64,000 nt of DNA from Gaertneriomyces semiglobifer (GCA_025558075.1 JAHLKF010000004.1:1-64000); one strand, 5' to 3'; positions 1 through 11,420 are shown, counted from the stretch's first letter. Made by a program: numbers and translations. The notes: generated by a model from the letters alone, not told the origin.

Positions 1-2735
1 ATAACCGTCAACAGACCAAACTGACCGCTTTATTCAATCAAGTCACTACATGCGTAGCGGAAGAAGATGCTTTCAGTGGAATAGGGATGCTTCAAAGTCT
101 AGAAGCGCTTATACAGCTGTCGCAAGCGAATATCAGTGAGGTAAACTGAGAAAACAAACTGACACTTTTGATGTAGTTTTACTCATAACTCTGCCCACAG
201 TCATTCGAGATCATCAACGGTAGCAGCGCTTCAGTCATCTCCGATGCGATTCGAGAGCTTGCAACGACATGTAATGCACGCCTGGTGGAAGTAGCTGCGG
301 ATTGTACAGATCTCAGACGCAAATGGGACAGAGGTGTAGGCGAAATTGCCGGGTTCACGGAGGATGACATTCGGTCACTTCTTCCCTCCTCTATCCAAAG
401 CGTTCAGAATCCCCGGCTTGAGGGCGCCAGGCGCGAGCGAGACATATGGCTCCGCAAACTGGAAGATGTACGAAAGCTTTGCGAGGACAAACTGGGAGAG
501 ATAAACAAACTGGATCGACCTGGGGACGATTTGACGGCATCATCTACCGCTATGAGCATAGATATTCATACAACAGTGGCATCACGGCAAGCCCAGTTAC
601 GAGTCCTGGAAGACGTTCTACATGTTGTGGTAAAAGACAAGGAGAACATCCTTAGGCGTATTGCGGAGCTTAGTCGACTACTTGAGGATGCCGGTGAAGA
701 TTACGCTGAAGAAGAGTCGTCGAGGGAGCTCGTCGATACCTTGAATACGACCGTGCGAAAATACATCGAATGGCGTGGAAAGGCCGCTGATGCTTTGACG
801 AGTGGACTACATATTCGGGAGGATACGTGTCGGTTGCTGGCACGATGTCTCATGTTTCCCAAAGGTCCCCCAGGAGACGACAAACCAGACGGTGGCGACG
901 GTGGAAGCGGAGCTAGTTTACCTCCGCCTCCCTCAGGAGGTAAACGCGACCCACTCCTTGCAAAATACCTAACGCACTCAATTACCTCCGGTGCTACTGG
1001 AACTTCATCCAATCCGAGTCCGGTCGCGGCCCTGGAAACACGTCTGGCAGAGGCATCTCCCGCACCAATTCCGCCCTACAATCCCGACGTGATCGGAAAA
1101 GCCGAACACCTGGCCGAGCTGCGAGCCGCGGCTGCAGCTGCAGGGATTGAAATGGCCCTTATATGTGCTCCTCGTCATGTCGAGACCAAGAACTTCACGG
1201 CTAATGTGCCCTCGGGGTCTGAAAACAATCCGCACCACATAGGTAGAGAGTTGGGGCTACGTGGGTTGTTACGAGATCAGCAAGAGAAGCTTGCTCAACT
1301 GATGGTGGAAAAGGCACATAGAGATTTGATGCTCAACAGACTGCAGGAGCAAGTACAGACACAGAAGCTTGCCACGCATGCCCGGCAATTTGCAGATCGA
1401 TACACGGATCTGGATCATTCTAAAGAGGAACCTCCTATAAAATCCATTATACCGGTGATTGCAAAACGGAAGCCACCAGGGGGCGGTCAGGCGTACGTAT
1501 CAGAGGCGGGGCCCTCTGGGACGTCTGATCACAAGAAGCGAGGGAAGCAGCCTTCATGTTCACCCGAGATAATTGATCATGGGCCAGGCGGGAAATCTCA
1601 TCATGGCGTTAAGGTGACCGTGGAGCATGCCTTACCGGAAACGGAGAGCGAAGACCAAGGCTCCCCATCCTCTGTGGTAGACTACGACCGCCTATCAATT
1701 GCCTTATCAGCGATTTCTTTATCCGATTACCATCCGGGCACCACCCCCGAACAGCTCCTACTGAGCTCCGCTGGCATTGACGTAACCAAGAACCTTCAGC
1801 ATATGGATCGCCTATATTCCCAGATACGTGTTCTGATTGTCGCACGGGATGCATTGCGAAGCAACAACAAGCGGGATCTTCAAAAAGCGCTATCAGCCGT
1901 GAGAAAGTACCACATCAGAAGCGAACCAGCGGGCAATGATTCCATGTCTCATTGGGTATGGCGAGAAATGTCGGACGCTGGCTCTCGTCTCACCGAAACA
2001 CTTGCTGCGCTGGAATCCAGAGATCTTCAGCCACATCCAGCACCCGATTTTCACAAGACGGCTGACGACTCCGAGGACATTGGTCTAGAGCACCTCCCAC
2101 TTCATGCTCGCCGACAGCGACAAAAAGAGCGAGCGGGCGGTCACGAGCGTTTAACCACTGTGATGCAGACCAGCAGCGACGCAGAGGTTCCGGATGGGTT
2201 TCGTAACCGTCGGGCGCCAGAAACCAGACTTGGCACACCGCCTGACGGACGTGTGTCTTCTTGGGTAGCAGAACAACGCAAAATGTCCATGCAAAGCAAC
2301 GCTAGCGATCATACTCGTTCAAACAGTAAAAAGCAAGACTCGGCCGTGCCGTATGAAGGTATCGCATCCGCGGCCGCGGCTGCTGCGGCAGCAGGTGTAT
2401 CAGCGGCCCTCCAATACCAACGGACAAGCAGAAACGACGATCCTAATGCGGGGCGCTCATCAGTGCCGACGTTTAAAGCACCTCGTCGCCAACCAGCCGG
2501 ATTTACTGTCGGCAACAGACGCAAACCGTCACGCGAGCCCGTGGCCTACCCAACGGTTGAGGATACTGCAGAGGAAGTGAGTGATGCGGCGGAGGTTCCA
2601 GCGGCAGCTGCTGCTGAACCAGCGCATAGAGAGAGCCACAGAAGCGATAGAGGGGTGCGTCGAGGATACAAGCAACATAATGATTTCTTAGTCAGAGAGC
2701 TAGCAGGGAAAGACGATTACGGTCGGAGGCACTAG
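1..2735 (+). CDS. Coiled-coil, low-complexity protein of unknown function (5' end outside window)
   Basis: I do not recognise this protein. The visible part is two exons, 1-140 and 201-2735, joined over a 60-base intron (141-200, GTAAAC...CAG) that keeps the frame open; the first 46 codons are already open at base 3, so the start lies left of the window. At least 890 residues are visible. The first third is rich in charged heptad-like stretches that suggest coiled coil (around 285-900 and again near 1250-1400). The rest is low-complexity and Ser/Pro/Gly rich, with a short poly-Ala run near 2370-2400 and a basic C-terminus. No catalytic motif, membrane segment or signal peptide is visible. A cytoskeletal or scaffold role is only a guess from composition. 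The GTG at 285 is not a start because the frame is open upstream through the splice. Confidence 0.75.
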
Positions 2736-2905
2736 ATGTACAAACTTCCTACTATCATAGAGTAATTTAATAATACTGGCTGTAACATTACTGGTGCGAA
2801 AATGCCTTGAAAGACCGACGATCTTAACACGCCAACGCGCGTGCGGAGTAACTTTCTTGATGGCAGACCGTTGGCGCATTTTGCAGAGCATAACATGATA
2901 CCACC

Positions 2906-4129
2906 ATGAGTTACCTATCCCAAGATACCCTCTCTCCAACAGAAAAGGCATGGCCTACGATCTCACACCTCGACGCTGTAGCTCGTGGACTGATTGCCAT
3001 TCATTAGGTACTGCTCGAACCGTACCTCTATTTGACACAAAACCCGGGAAAAGAAATCCGATCAAAACTCGTTGAAGCCTTCGGAATATGGCTGCAAGTT
3101 CCAGACGACAAGCTCCGTGTGATACGAGAGGTCGTAGAGATGTTACATACTGCCAGTTTGTTGATTGATGATGTGGAAGATGATAGTTTACTGCGACGCG
3201 GGCAACCAGGTTTGTACCTAAGATTCGACAACATTATCCTAGCAGTATAGGTACCTTTTGATCATTCCTTGTGGGCTGACGAACTTGGATTGCAGTTGCT
3301 CACAAGATCTTCGGCGTTCCGTCGACTATCAACTGTGCCAATTACGTCTACTTCATCGCTCTATCCAAGCTGCTCACGCTCAACTCGCCTGATTGTGTAA
3401 AAATATTCACAGATGAGCTGCTCCAATTGCATCGTGGGCAAGGGATGGAGATTCATTGGCGAGATACTGCCCAGTGTCCGACAGAGGAAGAATATCTGGA
3501 AATGGTACAAAACAAAACCGGCGGATTGTTGCGACTGGCGATCAAATTGATGATGAGTTGTGCAAACTGTCAAGTGTGAGTGAGCAGCCGACATTTCCGT
3601 TCTCCAGGTTCCTAACCAATGCTCCATCTGAACACTCGTCACACATAGTGATTACGTCCCACTCGTCAATCTCATTGGTGCCCACTATCAAATCCGCGAT
3701 GATTACCTGAATTTACGATCCGACAACTACATCAAAAACAAAGGCTTTGCTGAAGACCTCACCGAAGGCAAATTCTCCTTCCCTGTGATTCACTGTATTC
3801 GGTCCTCCGTCTCACCATCAACAAGTACTACCGACATCCCTTCATCCATTGCTGCACACTCACAATCCTCCATCGCGTCACAGTTGATGTCCATTCTTCG
3901 CCAACGCCCTACTGACCCGTCACTCAAGTCCTTTGCGATACAGCTTATGCACAAGACAGATACGTTCGAGTACTGCCGAACGTATCTGAAACGAGTGGAG
4001 CAGCTGGCCAGGGAAGAAATCTGTCGATTGGGTGGAAATAAGCAATTGGAAGGATACCTAGATTTCTTAGCCCGGGATTATCAAGATAGCAGAGATCCAG
4101 AATACATGGCCTCGCAAGGATCTACATAA
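2906..4129 (+). CDS. BTS1: Geranylgeranyl diphosphate synthase (BTS1/GGPS1 type)
   Basis: Makes C20 geranylgeranyl diphosphate from farnesyl and isopentenyl diphosphate, the donor for Rab/Rho prenylation and other isoprenoids. Secure exons are 3008-3209, 3296-3575 and 3649-4129, with introns 3210-3295 and 3576-3648. The spliced protein reads like human GGPS1 and yeast BTS1: LLEPY..L...PGK, the first Asp-rich motif DDVED after [36 protein letters not shown], the second Asp-rich motif YQIRDDY, and [11 protein letters not shown]. Both metal-binding motifs are intact. The 5' end is uncertain: an ATG at 2906 reads 24 codons in the same frame, then meets a TAG at 3005-3007 just before the conserved block. 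That is solved only by a very short intron, 2978-3007, or by an upstream exon I cannot see. It converges with the Hsp70 gene. Confidence 0.9.
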
Positions 4130-4497
4130 ATAGTGCATACGCGGCTACCAAAATATCAGAATACTGTGACATGACTATGAAGGCTCTGACAAGCTCGCGC
4201 GGTGCAAGAATGCTTTGTGTCCGCGGAGCAGATTCAGAAGCGATTCAGAATGGAGATTCGCATAATATATAGACAATGGAGATGTAAGAAAGCTTTATTT
4301 CCTTAATTCAAATGGATACATTTATAAAACAAGAAATGGAACGGGAAACAGAATAACAGCAAAGAATAAAATAAAAACTATACAATGCAACCAAGGGCGT
4401 AGCAGCTTGCTTGTGTGTGTGCGTATGTGCGTGGGCTCAAGCGCCCAAGAGTAGTAGGTTCATTTATGCGATAATTTGTGAGGGATGGGCGGATAGC
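4130..4497. other. Convergent intergenic region
   Basis: These 368 bases lie between two converging genes (GGPP synthase and mitochondrial Hsp70). They are AT-rich around 4290-4390 and should hold both 3' untranslated regions and polyadenylation signals. I see no gene, RNA or repeat. Confidence 0.5.
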
Positions 4498-6655
4498 TTA
4501 TTTCTTGTCGTTGACGTCCTTGTACTCAGCATCCGATGATGAGGATGATGAAGAGTCGCCCTGCTGAGCAGCCTTGTTCTTGTACACCATCTCAAACAGC
4601 TTCAGAGAGCTCTGCTGGAGTTCTCCGTACTTGGTCTTGATGTCCTCTGCTGTGTTCTCTTCAGGTCCCTTGGCAATCATTTCCCTCAACTCGGTAATCT
4701 GTTTGCGCAATTTCTCTGCCTCCTCCTTGTCCAATTGGTCCTTGAACTCGGACATAGCCTTTTCGGTTTCGTTGATGGCGGATTCGGCGTGGTTGCTAGC
4801 CTCAATGACTTCCTTGCGCTTCTTGTCCGACTCGGCAAACTTTTCGGCCTGTGAGATCATGTTTTCAATTTCAGAGTCGGAGAGACCAGAAGACGCGGCA
4901 ATGGTCATGGACTGGTCCTTGCCGGTGACCTTGTCGCGTGCGGAAACGTTGACGATACCGTCCGCATCAATGTCGAAGGTGACTTCGATTTGTGGGACAC
5001 CACGGGGTGCGGGAGGAATGCCAGTGAGGTTGAACTGTCCAAGAATCTTGTTGTCCTTGACGAGTTCACGTTCACCTTGGAAGACCTTGATTTCGACCTG
5101 GGTCTGTCCGTCGGCTGCGGTGGAGAAGACTTGCGACTTCTTGGTGGGGATAGTGGTGTTGCGGTTGATGAGGCGGGTAAAGACACCACCAAGCGTCTCA
5201 ATACCAAGGGAAAGCGGGGTCACATCAAGGAGAAGGAGCTTGTCAACTTCACCAGACAAGACACCACCCTGGATGGCGGCACCAATGGCAACAGCTTCAT
5301 CGGGGTTGACAGCTTTGGAGGGGTCACGGCCAAAGATGGACTTGACAAGTTCTTGAACCTTGGGCATACGGGACATACCACCGACAAGAATGACTTCCTC
5401 AATCTCGTTGGCAGAGATGCCGGCATCCTTGAGTGCCTTTTTGCATGGGTCAACGGTGCGGTCAATGAGAGGCTTGACGAGTCCTTCGAATTGGGCACGG
5501 GTGAGCTTCATGTTGATGTGTTTGGGACCAGTCGCGTCAGCGGTGATGTAGGGGAGGTTGATTTCGGTTTGAAGGGTGGAGGAGAGCTCGATCTTGGCCT
5601 TTTCTGCGGCCTCACGCACACGCTGAAGGGCCATGCGGTCCTTGGTGAGGTCAAGACCCTGCTCCTTTTTGAACTCGTTGACAATGTGGTGGACAAGGGT
5701 GTTGTCAAAGTCCTCTCCTCCCAAGTGAGTGTCACCGTTGGTGGACTTGACTTCGAACACACCGTGCTGAAGCTCAAGGATGGAGATATCAAAAGTACCA
5801 CCACCCAAATCGTAGACGGCAACGACCTTGTCGCCAGCCTTTTCGAGACCGTACGCAAGAGCGGCAGCGGTGGGTTCGTTGATGACACGCTTGACGTCGA
5901 GACCAGCAATCTGACCGGCATCTTTGGTGGCTTGACGCTGAGCATCGTTAAAGTAGGCGGGGACAGTGACGACGGCGTGGTTGACCTTTGTGCCCAAGAA
6001 GTGGTCAGCAGTCTCCTTCATCTTTTGCAAGACAAAGGCACCGATCTGTGCGGGAGAGTATTTTTTGCCGCGAGCTTCTACCCAGGCATCGCCGTTAGAG
6101 TGTTTGACGATCTTGTATGAGACGGTCTTGATGTCCTTTTGAACCTCTGCATCCTCAAAACGGCGACCGATAAGACGCTTTGTGGCGAAAAGAGTGTTTT
6201 CGGGGTTGACGACGGCCTGGCGCTTGGCAGGAGCACCGACTACGAGCTCACCGTCTTCCTTTTTGAAAGCAACGACGGACGGGGTTGTGCGACCACCTTC
6301 AGCGTTCTCGATGACACGGGGCGTCTTTCCATCCATGACAGCGACACAAGAGTTTGTTGTTCCCAGATCGATACCGATGACCTGACCCTGGACCTTGTCG
6401 GAGGCATAACGCACAAAGACAGACAATGGTGTACGGGCCATTCCATTGAACTAATATAAAAAGAAAGAAAGAGAGAAACCAAGCCAGTCAGCAACAACCC
6501 ACCACTCGCGATGTTCATCGCCCACCACCATCAATCATCCATCATCCAAATCATGTTCTTGGTGGACCAGCTATCACAACCGAACTGCTTCGCTAACCTA
6601 CCTGCGGGGCCGTGGCCCTTCCGAGCGATCTCGTTGCACTCTGAATTCTGAACAT
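4498..6655 (-). CDS. SSC1: Mitochondrial Hsp70 (SSC1/mortalin type)
   Basis: Matrix chaperone, the motor of presequence protein import and a folding ATPase. Exon 2 (4498-6450) encodes the ATPase domain from [10 protein letters not shown], with [19 protein letters not shown] and VGGMSRMP, followed by the substrate-binding domain ([14 protein letters not shown]) and the helical lid. It ends in a Ser-rich tail rather than the cytosolic EEVD. The N-terminal presequence sits on a small exon 1, 6602-6655 (18 codons, starting [12 protein letters not shown], basic and free of acidic residues), spliced over a 151-base intron (6451-6601, GTAGGT...TTAG). This gives 668 residues, normal for the family. 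The ATG at 6441 is rejected as the start because it would drop the presequence. A divergent spacer of about 630 bases separates it from the methionine sulfoxide reductase gene. Confidence 0.95.
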
Positions 6656-7284
6656 TGTGCTGTGTGGGGGAGGGGATGTGTGTTGGCCTTTCAAGAGGGA
6701 ATGAATGCCGATGCCTGGTCTGCTTTCCTTCTTATATTCCGCCCGCCTCAAAATGTTCCGAGAAAAACATCGTTCGCAGCGACTCGCCGACGCATCTACT
6801 GTTGCCATGGAGACACAGTAGTTGCTCTCCGAACACGATGGAAACAAACTACGTGGCGCATTTGCATTTGGGCATTTGGTTGTTAACTGTTGTTATTGTT
6901 GTTCTTGGATTACTTATGAGTTTAATATTATCATATGCAGTCTGTCCATGTCTGCTGTTACTTTTTAATTCAAGCTGCAAGCGCATATGAATGAATATGA
7001 ATTTCATCGCTGCATTGGCGAACGCTGAACTTGCGTCAGTAGTTCCCCCATGTAAATATGGTAACCCATATAAATGTAATCCATGAGCGCATCAATGTAT
7101 TGATAAGACACTTTAATATAATGAGATTACGATGGCTGCTTCACACAGTCAGCGGCACAGTCATTGACACGCAGGCACAGTCATGGCATTATGCAACGCG
7201 TCGCGGCAGGTTGCGTGCTTTGGCTTCTCGCACTCGCTTTTTTTTGGAGCTTCAACACACAACCCATTCGGCAGTCCACAAACA
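6656..7284. promoter_or_regulatory. Divergent promoter region (Hsp70 / fRMsr)
   Basis: This 629-base spacer lies between the start codons of two divergent genes, mitochondrial Hsp70 (left, minus strand) and the free methionine sulfoxide reductase (right, plus strand), so it must hold both promoters. I looked for canonical heat-shock elements (alternating GAA/TTC at two-base spacing) and found no convincing array. AT-rich tracts occur around 6890-6970 and 7050-7130. Confidence 0.5.
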
Positions 7285-7845
7285 ATGCACCCAGAACTTG
7301 AGAATACCTCGTATCCGGCCTCAAAACCAGAGTTCTACGAGCTCCTATGCCAACAAGCAGACTCATTGCTTGACGCAGACTACCCAGCAGTGACCAACCT
7401 TGCGAACTTGGCTGCCCTGTTGTACCATGCCTACAGGGATCTACCTGTGCCGCGACAGGTGAACTGGGTTGGTTTCTATCTCACAACTCCAACAACAACT
7501 ACGCACAGCGTCGCCGGCAAGGACAAGAAATTGATGCATCTGGGCCCTTTTCAAGGCCGAGTTGCGTGCACAGTCATTCCTTTCGGAAAAGGTGTTTGTG
7601 GAACGGCCGCTGCCGAGAGCCGCACCGTCCTGGTAAAGAACGTCCACGACTTTCCCGGACATATCGCCTGTGATTCTCAAACGAATAGTGAGATCGTAGT
7701 GCCCTTGATCGTCAATGGACATGTCGTAGGCGTTCTAGACCTTGACTGCCTCGTCGTAGACGGGTTTGACCAAGAGGACCAACGAGGCTTGGAAAACCTG
7801 GTTGATATCGTGCTTCACAAAACTTCATTTCAAAAGGTAGACTAG
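7285..7845 (+). CDS. Free methionine-(R)-sulfoxide reductase, GAF-domain type
   Basis: Reduces free methionine-R-sulfoxide using thioredoxin, a cytosolic antioxidant enzyme. The 186-residue single-exon protein is one GAF domain. It shows NWVGFY near residue 60, the catalytic region GRVACTVIPFGKGVCGTAA, then HIACDS and NSEIVVPL, and ends VLDLD with a final helix. Cysteines 95, 105 and 129 keep the 10 and 24 residue spacing of the three catalytic cysteines known from the yeast enzyme (Cys91, 101, 125). I chose the ATG at 7285 because it gives the family's usual length. An in-frame ATG at 7183 would add 34 residues of no known fold, possibly an organelle signal. The gene converges on ATG101 with 53 bases between the stop codons. 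Confidence 0.92.
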   Translation: MHPELENTSYPASKPEFYELLCQQADSLLDADYPAVTNLANLAALLYHAYRDLPVPRQVNWVGFYLTTPTTTTHSVAGKDKKLMHLGPFQGRVACTVIPFGKGVCGTAAAESRTVLVKNVHDFPGHIACDSQTNSEIVVPLIVNGHVVGVLDLDCLVVDGFDQEDQRGLENLVDIVLHKTSFQKVD

Positions 7846-7898
7846 AACTCTAACTAGATACAATAGAAAGCGTTTCCGCGCGCCAAGTTTAGACACCA

Positions 7899-8963
7899 TC
7901 ATGTTGCAGATAGCCAAGGGCCACTGGACGAAATCATTTGTTTCAACACTGACGTCCATGACGCATCCGATGTCGTTGACACTGCCATCTGCAAATGCGT
8001 CACTTCCATCAGTCCCACTTCCCACCAGTCTCGCTATACACAAAATGCTACTCACCTCAACCGGAAATGGTTCTTCATTCTTAAGGGGCGGAATGTGATC
8101 TCTTTGTTCATTTGTTGTCGTCGATATGGCCATGAGCGCCTGTTGCAGATCCCGTTGGAGCAACCGCCGCGAATCCAGCTGCTCTCGCTCCGACCGAACT
8201 TCCCTAACGGCCACCGAAAGTACCCACTGCTGGAAACGTCGGTTTCTCTCGTAAGCATGTCGGTACCACGAGTGTCCACGCTTTTCACAACGATCCCAAC
8301 ACACCTCCCAACATGTATCCTCCTCTGTCTTGGCAAACCATGACTTCTTTTGCTTGCTTTTCTTTTCAAAGAACATTAACGCCAACTATCAACGAACATG
8401 AGGCGGAGGTAAAGCCAAGGACAAGGACAATGTCACATGGGTTCACCTGGCCTTTATTCCTTCCAGTAGTCGGGTCCAGTGCTTTCTCAAGCATTCGCAC
8501 TTTTTCCTCTACCGCTCGTTCCATCTAAAAGCTAGCTGTCAACTTCATCTTCAAAGATGAGCTTTCAAACCAAGCAAATTGTCACCTCCGGGTTCTCCAA
8601 CTTGACCTACATAAAATGTGCGAATATGAGCTACAGCTGGGATCGCCTATGAAGGAGTCCCTCCTCATAAAATGCTTACATAGGTGACACCAAGGCTATC
8701 CACGTCCACATCGACTGGCTTTTCGGGTGTGAATCGACGATGAAACAGGATAGAGTGAATGAGAGCTAATAAGTGGCTTGAGAATCAGGAACTTCCTTAC
8801 AAACCCTCACACCAGCATTGAACAAGGGCATGTACCTTTCAAGCTGGCCGACAAGTAATATCGGTCAACCGTAATTTCCAAAGGCAGGACTGCCGGCAGC
8901 AATCAGTACGTCTACCATTTCAGGTGCTTTTGGTCGCTGTTTTAGCTTACCGACTGGCGCCAT
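7899..8963 (-). CDS. ATG101: Autophagy protein ATG101 (HORMA fold), eight exons
   Basis: Subunit of the Atg1/ULK autophagy-initiation complex that stabilises Atg13 through HORMA-HORMA pairing. It is broken into eight exons, so no single frame shows it. Exons by descending position: 8951-8963, 8836-8889, 8680-8765, 8586-8606, 8447-8524, 8305-8385, 8056-8229, 7899-7988. All junctions are GT-AG and all phases agree, giving 198 residues (human ATG101 is 218). Recognisable blocks are LEITVDRYYL near the start, HSILFHRRFTP, FFEKKSKQKKSWF followed by WEQWVL across a splice, and DHIPPL..EEPFP, which match the ATG101 pattern (FY.KK...W, WE.W, the IPP..PFP loop). It shares a 137-base promoter with IFT20. 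I recognised it from spliced sequence by eye; a profile search should confirm it. Confidence 0.85.
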
Positions 8964-9100
8964 AGTTGGGTCATTTGCTATTTAAGAATTTACCTTTGCG
9001 TTGTGTGATATTATGGAACGCGCGCTGAGAAGGTTTCAACGCGTAAGTGCCCAGAACCAAACGGCGAAGAACACCCTGGATTCTTGCATAACCTACAAAG
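8964..9100. promoter_or_regulatory. Short bidirectional promoter (ATG101 / IFT20)
   Basis: Only 137 bases separate the start codons of ATG101 (minus strand) and IFT20 (plus strand), so both 5' regions and both promoters must fit here. No TATA box stands out. Confidence 0.55.
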
Positions 9101-9630
9101 ATGGCGAACATTTCCGACCGCCCAACCGTCCTCTTCGATGATTTTTCCAAACTACGGATTCTGGACCCTGCGGATTTTGAAGCGTCGGAATCACTAAAAG
9201 AGGAATGCAAAGGATTCACGACGAGGCTCAACAACTTTAATGAAGTCGTTCAAATGTTCCTCCAGCTGATGGAGGAAAAGGCACAGCAAATTGAAAAGGA
9301 AAAGCTCAAGGTCGTCCGTCTTGGTCATTCAATATAATGATGACCGGATCTCCCCGTTCTGACTACCAGCATTACAGGCCATCGGATTAAGGAACAAGTA
9401 CGACCATGAGGTAGAAAACAGAAAAGGAAAACAGCTACAGCTAAATTCCATTATTAATGAACGACAAGCAGAGCTTGACAGGTATGTCACATTGGCTGCA
9501 AGGAGTCTCACACACCGGCGTCAAGGCTGACGATGTTTATGCCCGTCTCAGGCTCTCGGTCCAAGCAGATTCACTTGCCAGAGTACAACAAGAGCAGCAA
9601 TCCTTGCTTGACTCGCTGACCTCGAGATAG
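9101..9630 (+). CDS. IFT20: Intraflagellar transport protein IFT20
   Basis: IFT-B complex subunit that carries cargo between the Golgi and the flagellar base in animals; present only in organisms that build cilia. Three exons: 9101-9310, 9378-9481, 9552-9630 (130 residues; human 132). The protein matches the family along its length: F.D.SKLRILDP, then LKEECKGF, EKEKLKAIGLRNK across the first splice, and a C-terminal coiled coil with NERQAELDR. The first donor is GTCGTC, weaker than the usual GTAAGT/GTGAGT here, but the frame and the conserved LKAIG junction support it. It lies between ATG101 and GTR2. It is one of two genes in the window, with PLK4, that argue for a flagellated life stage. 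Confidence 0.92.
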
Positions 9631-9797
9631 AAATGTGGCCAAATATTGTCATGTCCATTCAAGGTACAAGATCAGTCTTGATCGCAATCCTTGTGCACAG
9701 GTATGAGGTCGGCAGCATAGTCCACAACTACTAGCGGGACCTTCGCGCGAGCCAGCCAGTCCTGAGCTCGTCAATATCACTCTGCTCCACTCCGTCT

Positions 9798-11420
9798 TCA
9801 TGTCTCTTGTCTGTTCAATGTGTTGTTGCCCATAATTTGAAACTTCTTTCGTCGAATCTCAAATACATCCAGAATAGCTTCTCTGAAGCACTGGAAATTA
9901 TAGTCAATCAAGCCTTGCTTCTCAAAGTTGTCTTCCCTTAGTAGGCAGACGAGTGCAAGGTGCCTAGAGGGAAAAGTCCTGCGATCAGATGGGAGAGCAA
10001 ATGGACAATGCACGCCGATGCATACTCGTTGATTTCCCGCAAGTAAAGCACCATCCCGTTGTTCAATCTAATGACGGCATGTGCTTCACCGTCCCCTTGA
10101 GGAGAGATGGGAGACGGCGCTGCTCCTGAAGGCTCTGCTTCAGGCGACCTAGGGTTCCGTATTAGGTCACATCCATTTGATAAAATACCACAATCATACC
10201 CATAAATACTGGATACATCCAGAACCACATCAATCATATCACTGCAAAGCTCGTAAGATTGAATGTCTACAGGGGAGCTATCGGTAGCAATATATATTTT
10301 CGATAGCACATCAAAAATGAATGATTTCTCAATGCCTGAGTTCTGCAAGTAGAAGTTTGTTAATGCTGTAGGTAAACGACTGAACAACGAAAGCAACATA
10401 CCGAGCACAAAATATTCAACAGATTTTCAAGTGTTGGTAATTGTGGTATCAGCTTTTGTATAACTTTCGAGAACGCTTCATAGATTGAGTGATCATAAAT
10501 AGACGTCAGGTGGAAACTGAGGTGGATGTTGTCAAGCTGAGCATCCGACAGCTCATCGGATATTCGTTGATGAATGTCGCGCTGTGTCTCTGCAACGGTC
10601 ATTAAAAGCATGGCCACGCTAAATGCTCGGAAAACGCAACCTCACCAATCTTATGGTCTTCTGACAAACCATCAACTTTGTGAATAAATACTTCGAAAGA
10701 AATGTTTGGATTGACCTTGTGCGCTCGGGTGACAGTCATGTATAGCCTCTGAAGCGCCTCGATGTAGTCGTCCTAAAAGAGTGCAGCCGTTTTAGCAAAG
10801 CACTGAAGCTCATGCTCATCAAGGTACATTTCTTCTGACCTGAGCATCTATCACAAATACCAATGCTCCACACCGTCCAAAGATCATTTCAGAGTCAAAG
10901 GTAGGATCGAAGAAGTCCAACTGGCCAGGAAAGTCCCAAATCTGGAAGTCAATGAAAGATCTAACAATCAAGTCAGCGCTTCCACACAGAGGAAATCAGA
11001 CATAGATGCACCCCACACTCATACATGATATCATCCTTTTGGATTTTTGTTGTACTTTCCAAAAAGAGTGTCTCGTTCGGGGACATCTTGTGGAAAACAA
11101 CTCGTTGAATACTAGACTTCCCACTCCGCCTCAATCCCATCAATAGGAGTCGTGGTTTCTCTGTATCCGACAGGTCAAGTCCATCTCCTTCGGAGAATCT
11201 GTGGATTGAAGAATGTATCCATTGTTCGTGCCGGTAGAGCGAGCGAGGAAGTCCCTTACCCCGCGGGTTCGTAGCCACCACCCATACGGCCCTGCACATC
11301 GTTGGGTCGTTGATAGCTGGGCTCGGCATCATCATAATCGTAGTAGGACTACCGAGCGGGCAATCTCGATTAATGAGGGGCCATTGTGGACCGAATCAAG
11401 TGCGTACAACTTACAGCCAT
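9798..11420 (-). CDS. GTR2: Rag GTPase GTR2 (RagC/D type)
   Basis: Lysosome/vacuole GTPase that pairs with Gtr1/RagA and recruits TORC1 when amino acids are present. About nine short exons on the minus strand. Conserved blocks are the P-loop [20 protein letters not shown] continuing across a splice to [12 protein letters not shown], the RagC-specific HKVDG in place of NKx[25 protein letters not shown] sequence and [15 protein letters not shown]. The C-terminal roadblock domain has [19 protein letters not shown] and, after the last intron, LALVCLLRE and [10 protein letters not shown]. The first coding exon may be only ATGGCT (11415-11420), followed by exon 11260-11348, so the N-terminus is the least certain part. 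A loop near 10095-10160 carries a Pro/Ser/Glu-rich insert. It diverges from the helical-repeat gene starting at 11712. Confidence 0.93.

Noticed and set aside
4990..6120. Plus-strand open frame of 376 codons opposite the mitochondrial Hsp70 gene
   Set aside because: It mirrors the codon bias of the Hsp70 coding strand and has a low-complexity, implausible composition; antisense shadow frames are common in well-expressed genes.
7183..7284. Upstream ATG of the methionine sulfoxide reductase
   Set aside because: Adds 34 residues not seen in the family; kept only as a possible targeting variant.
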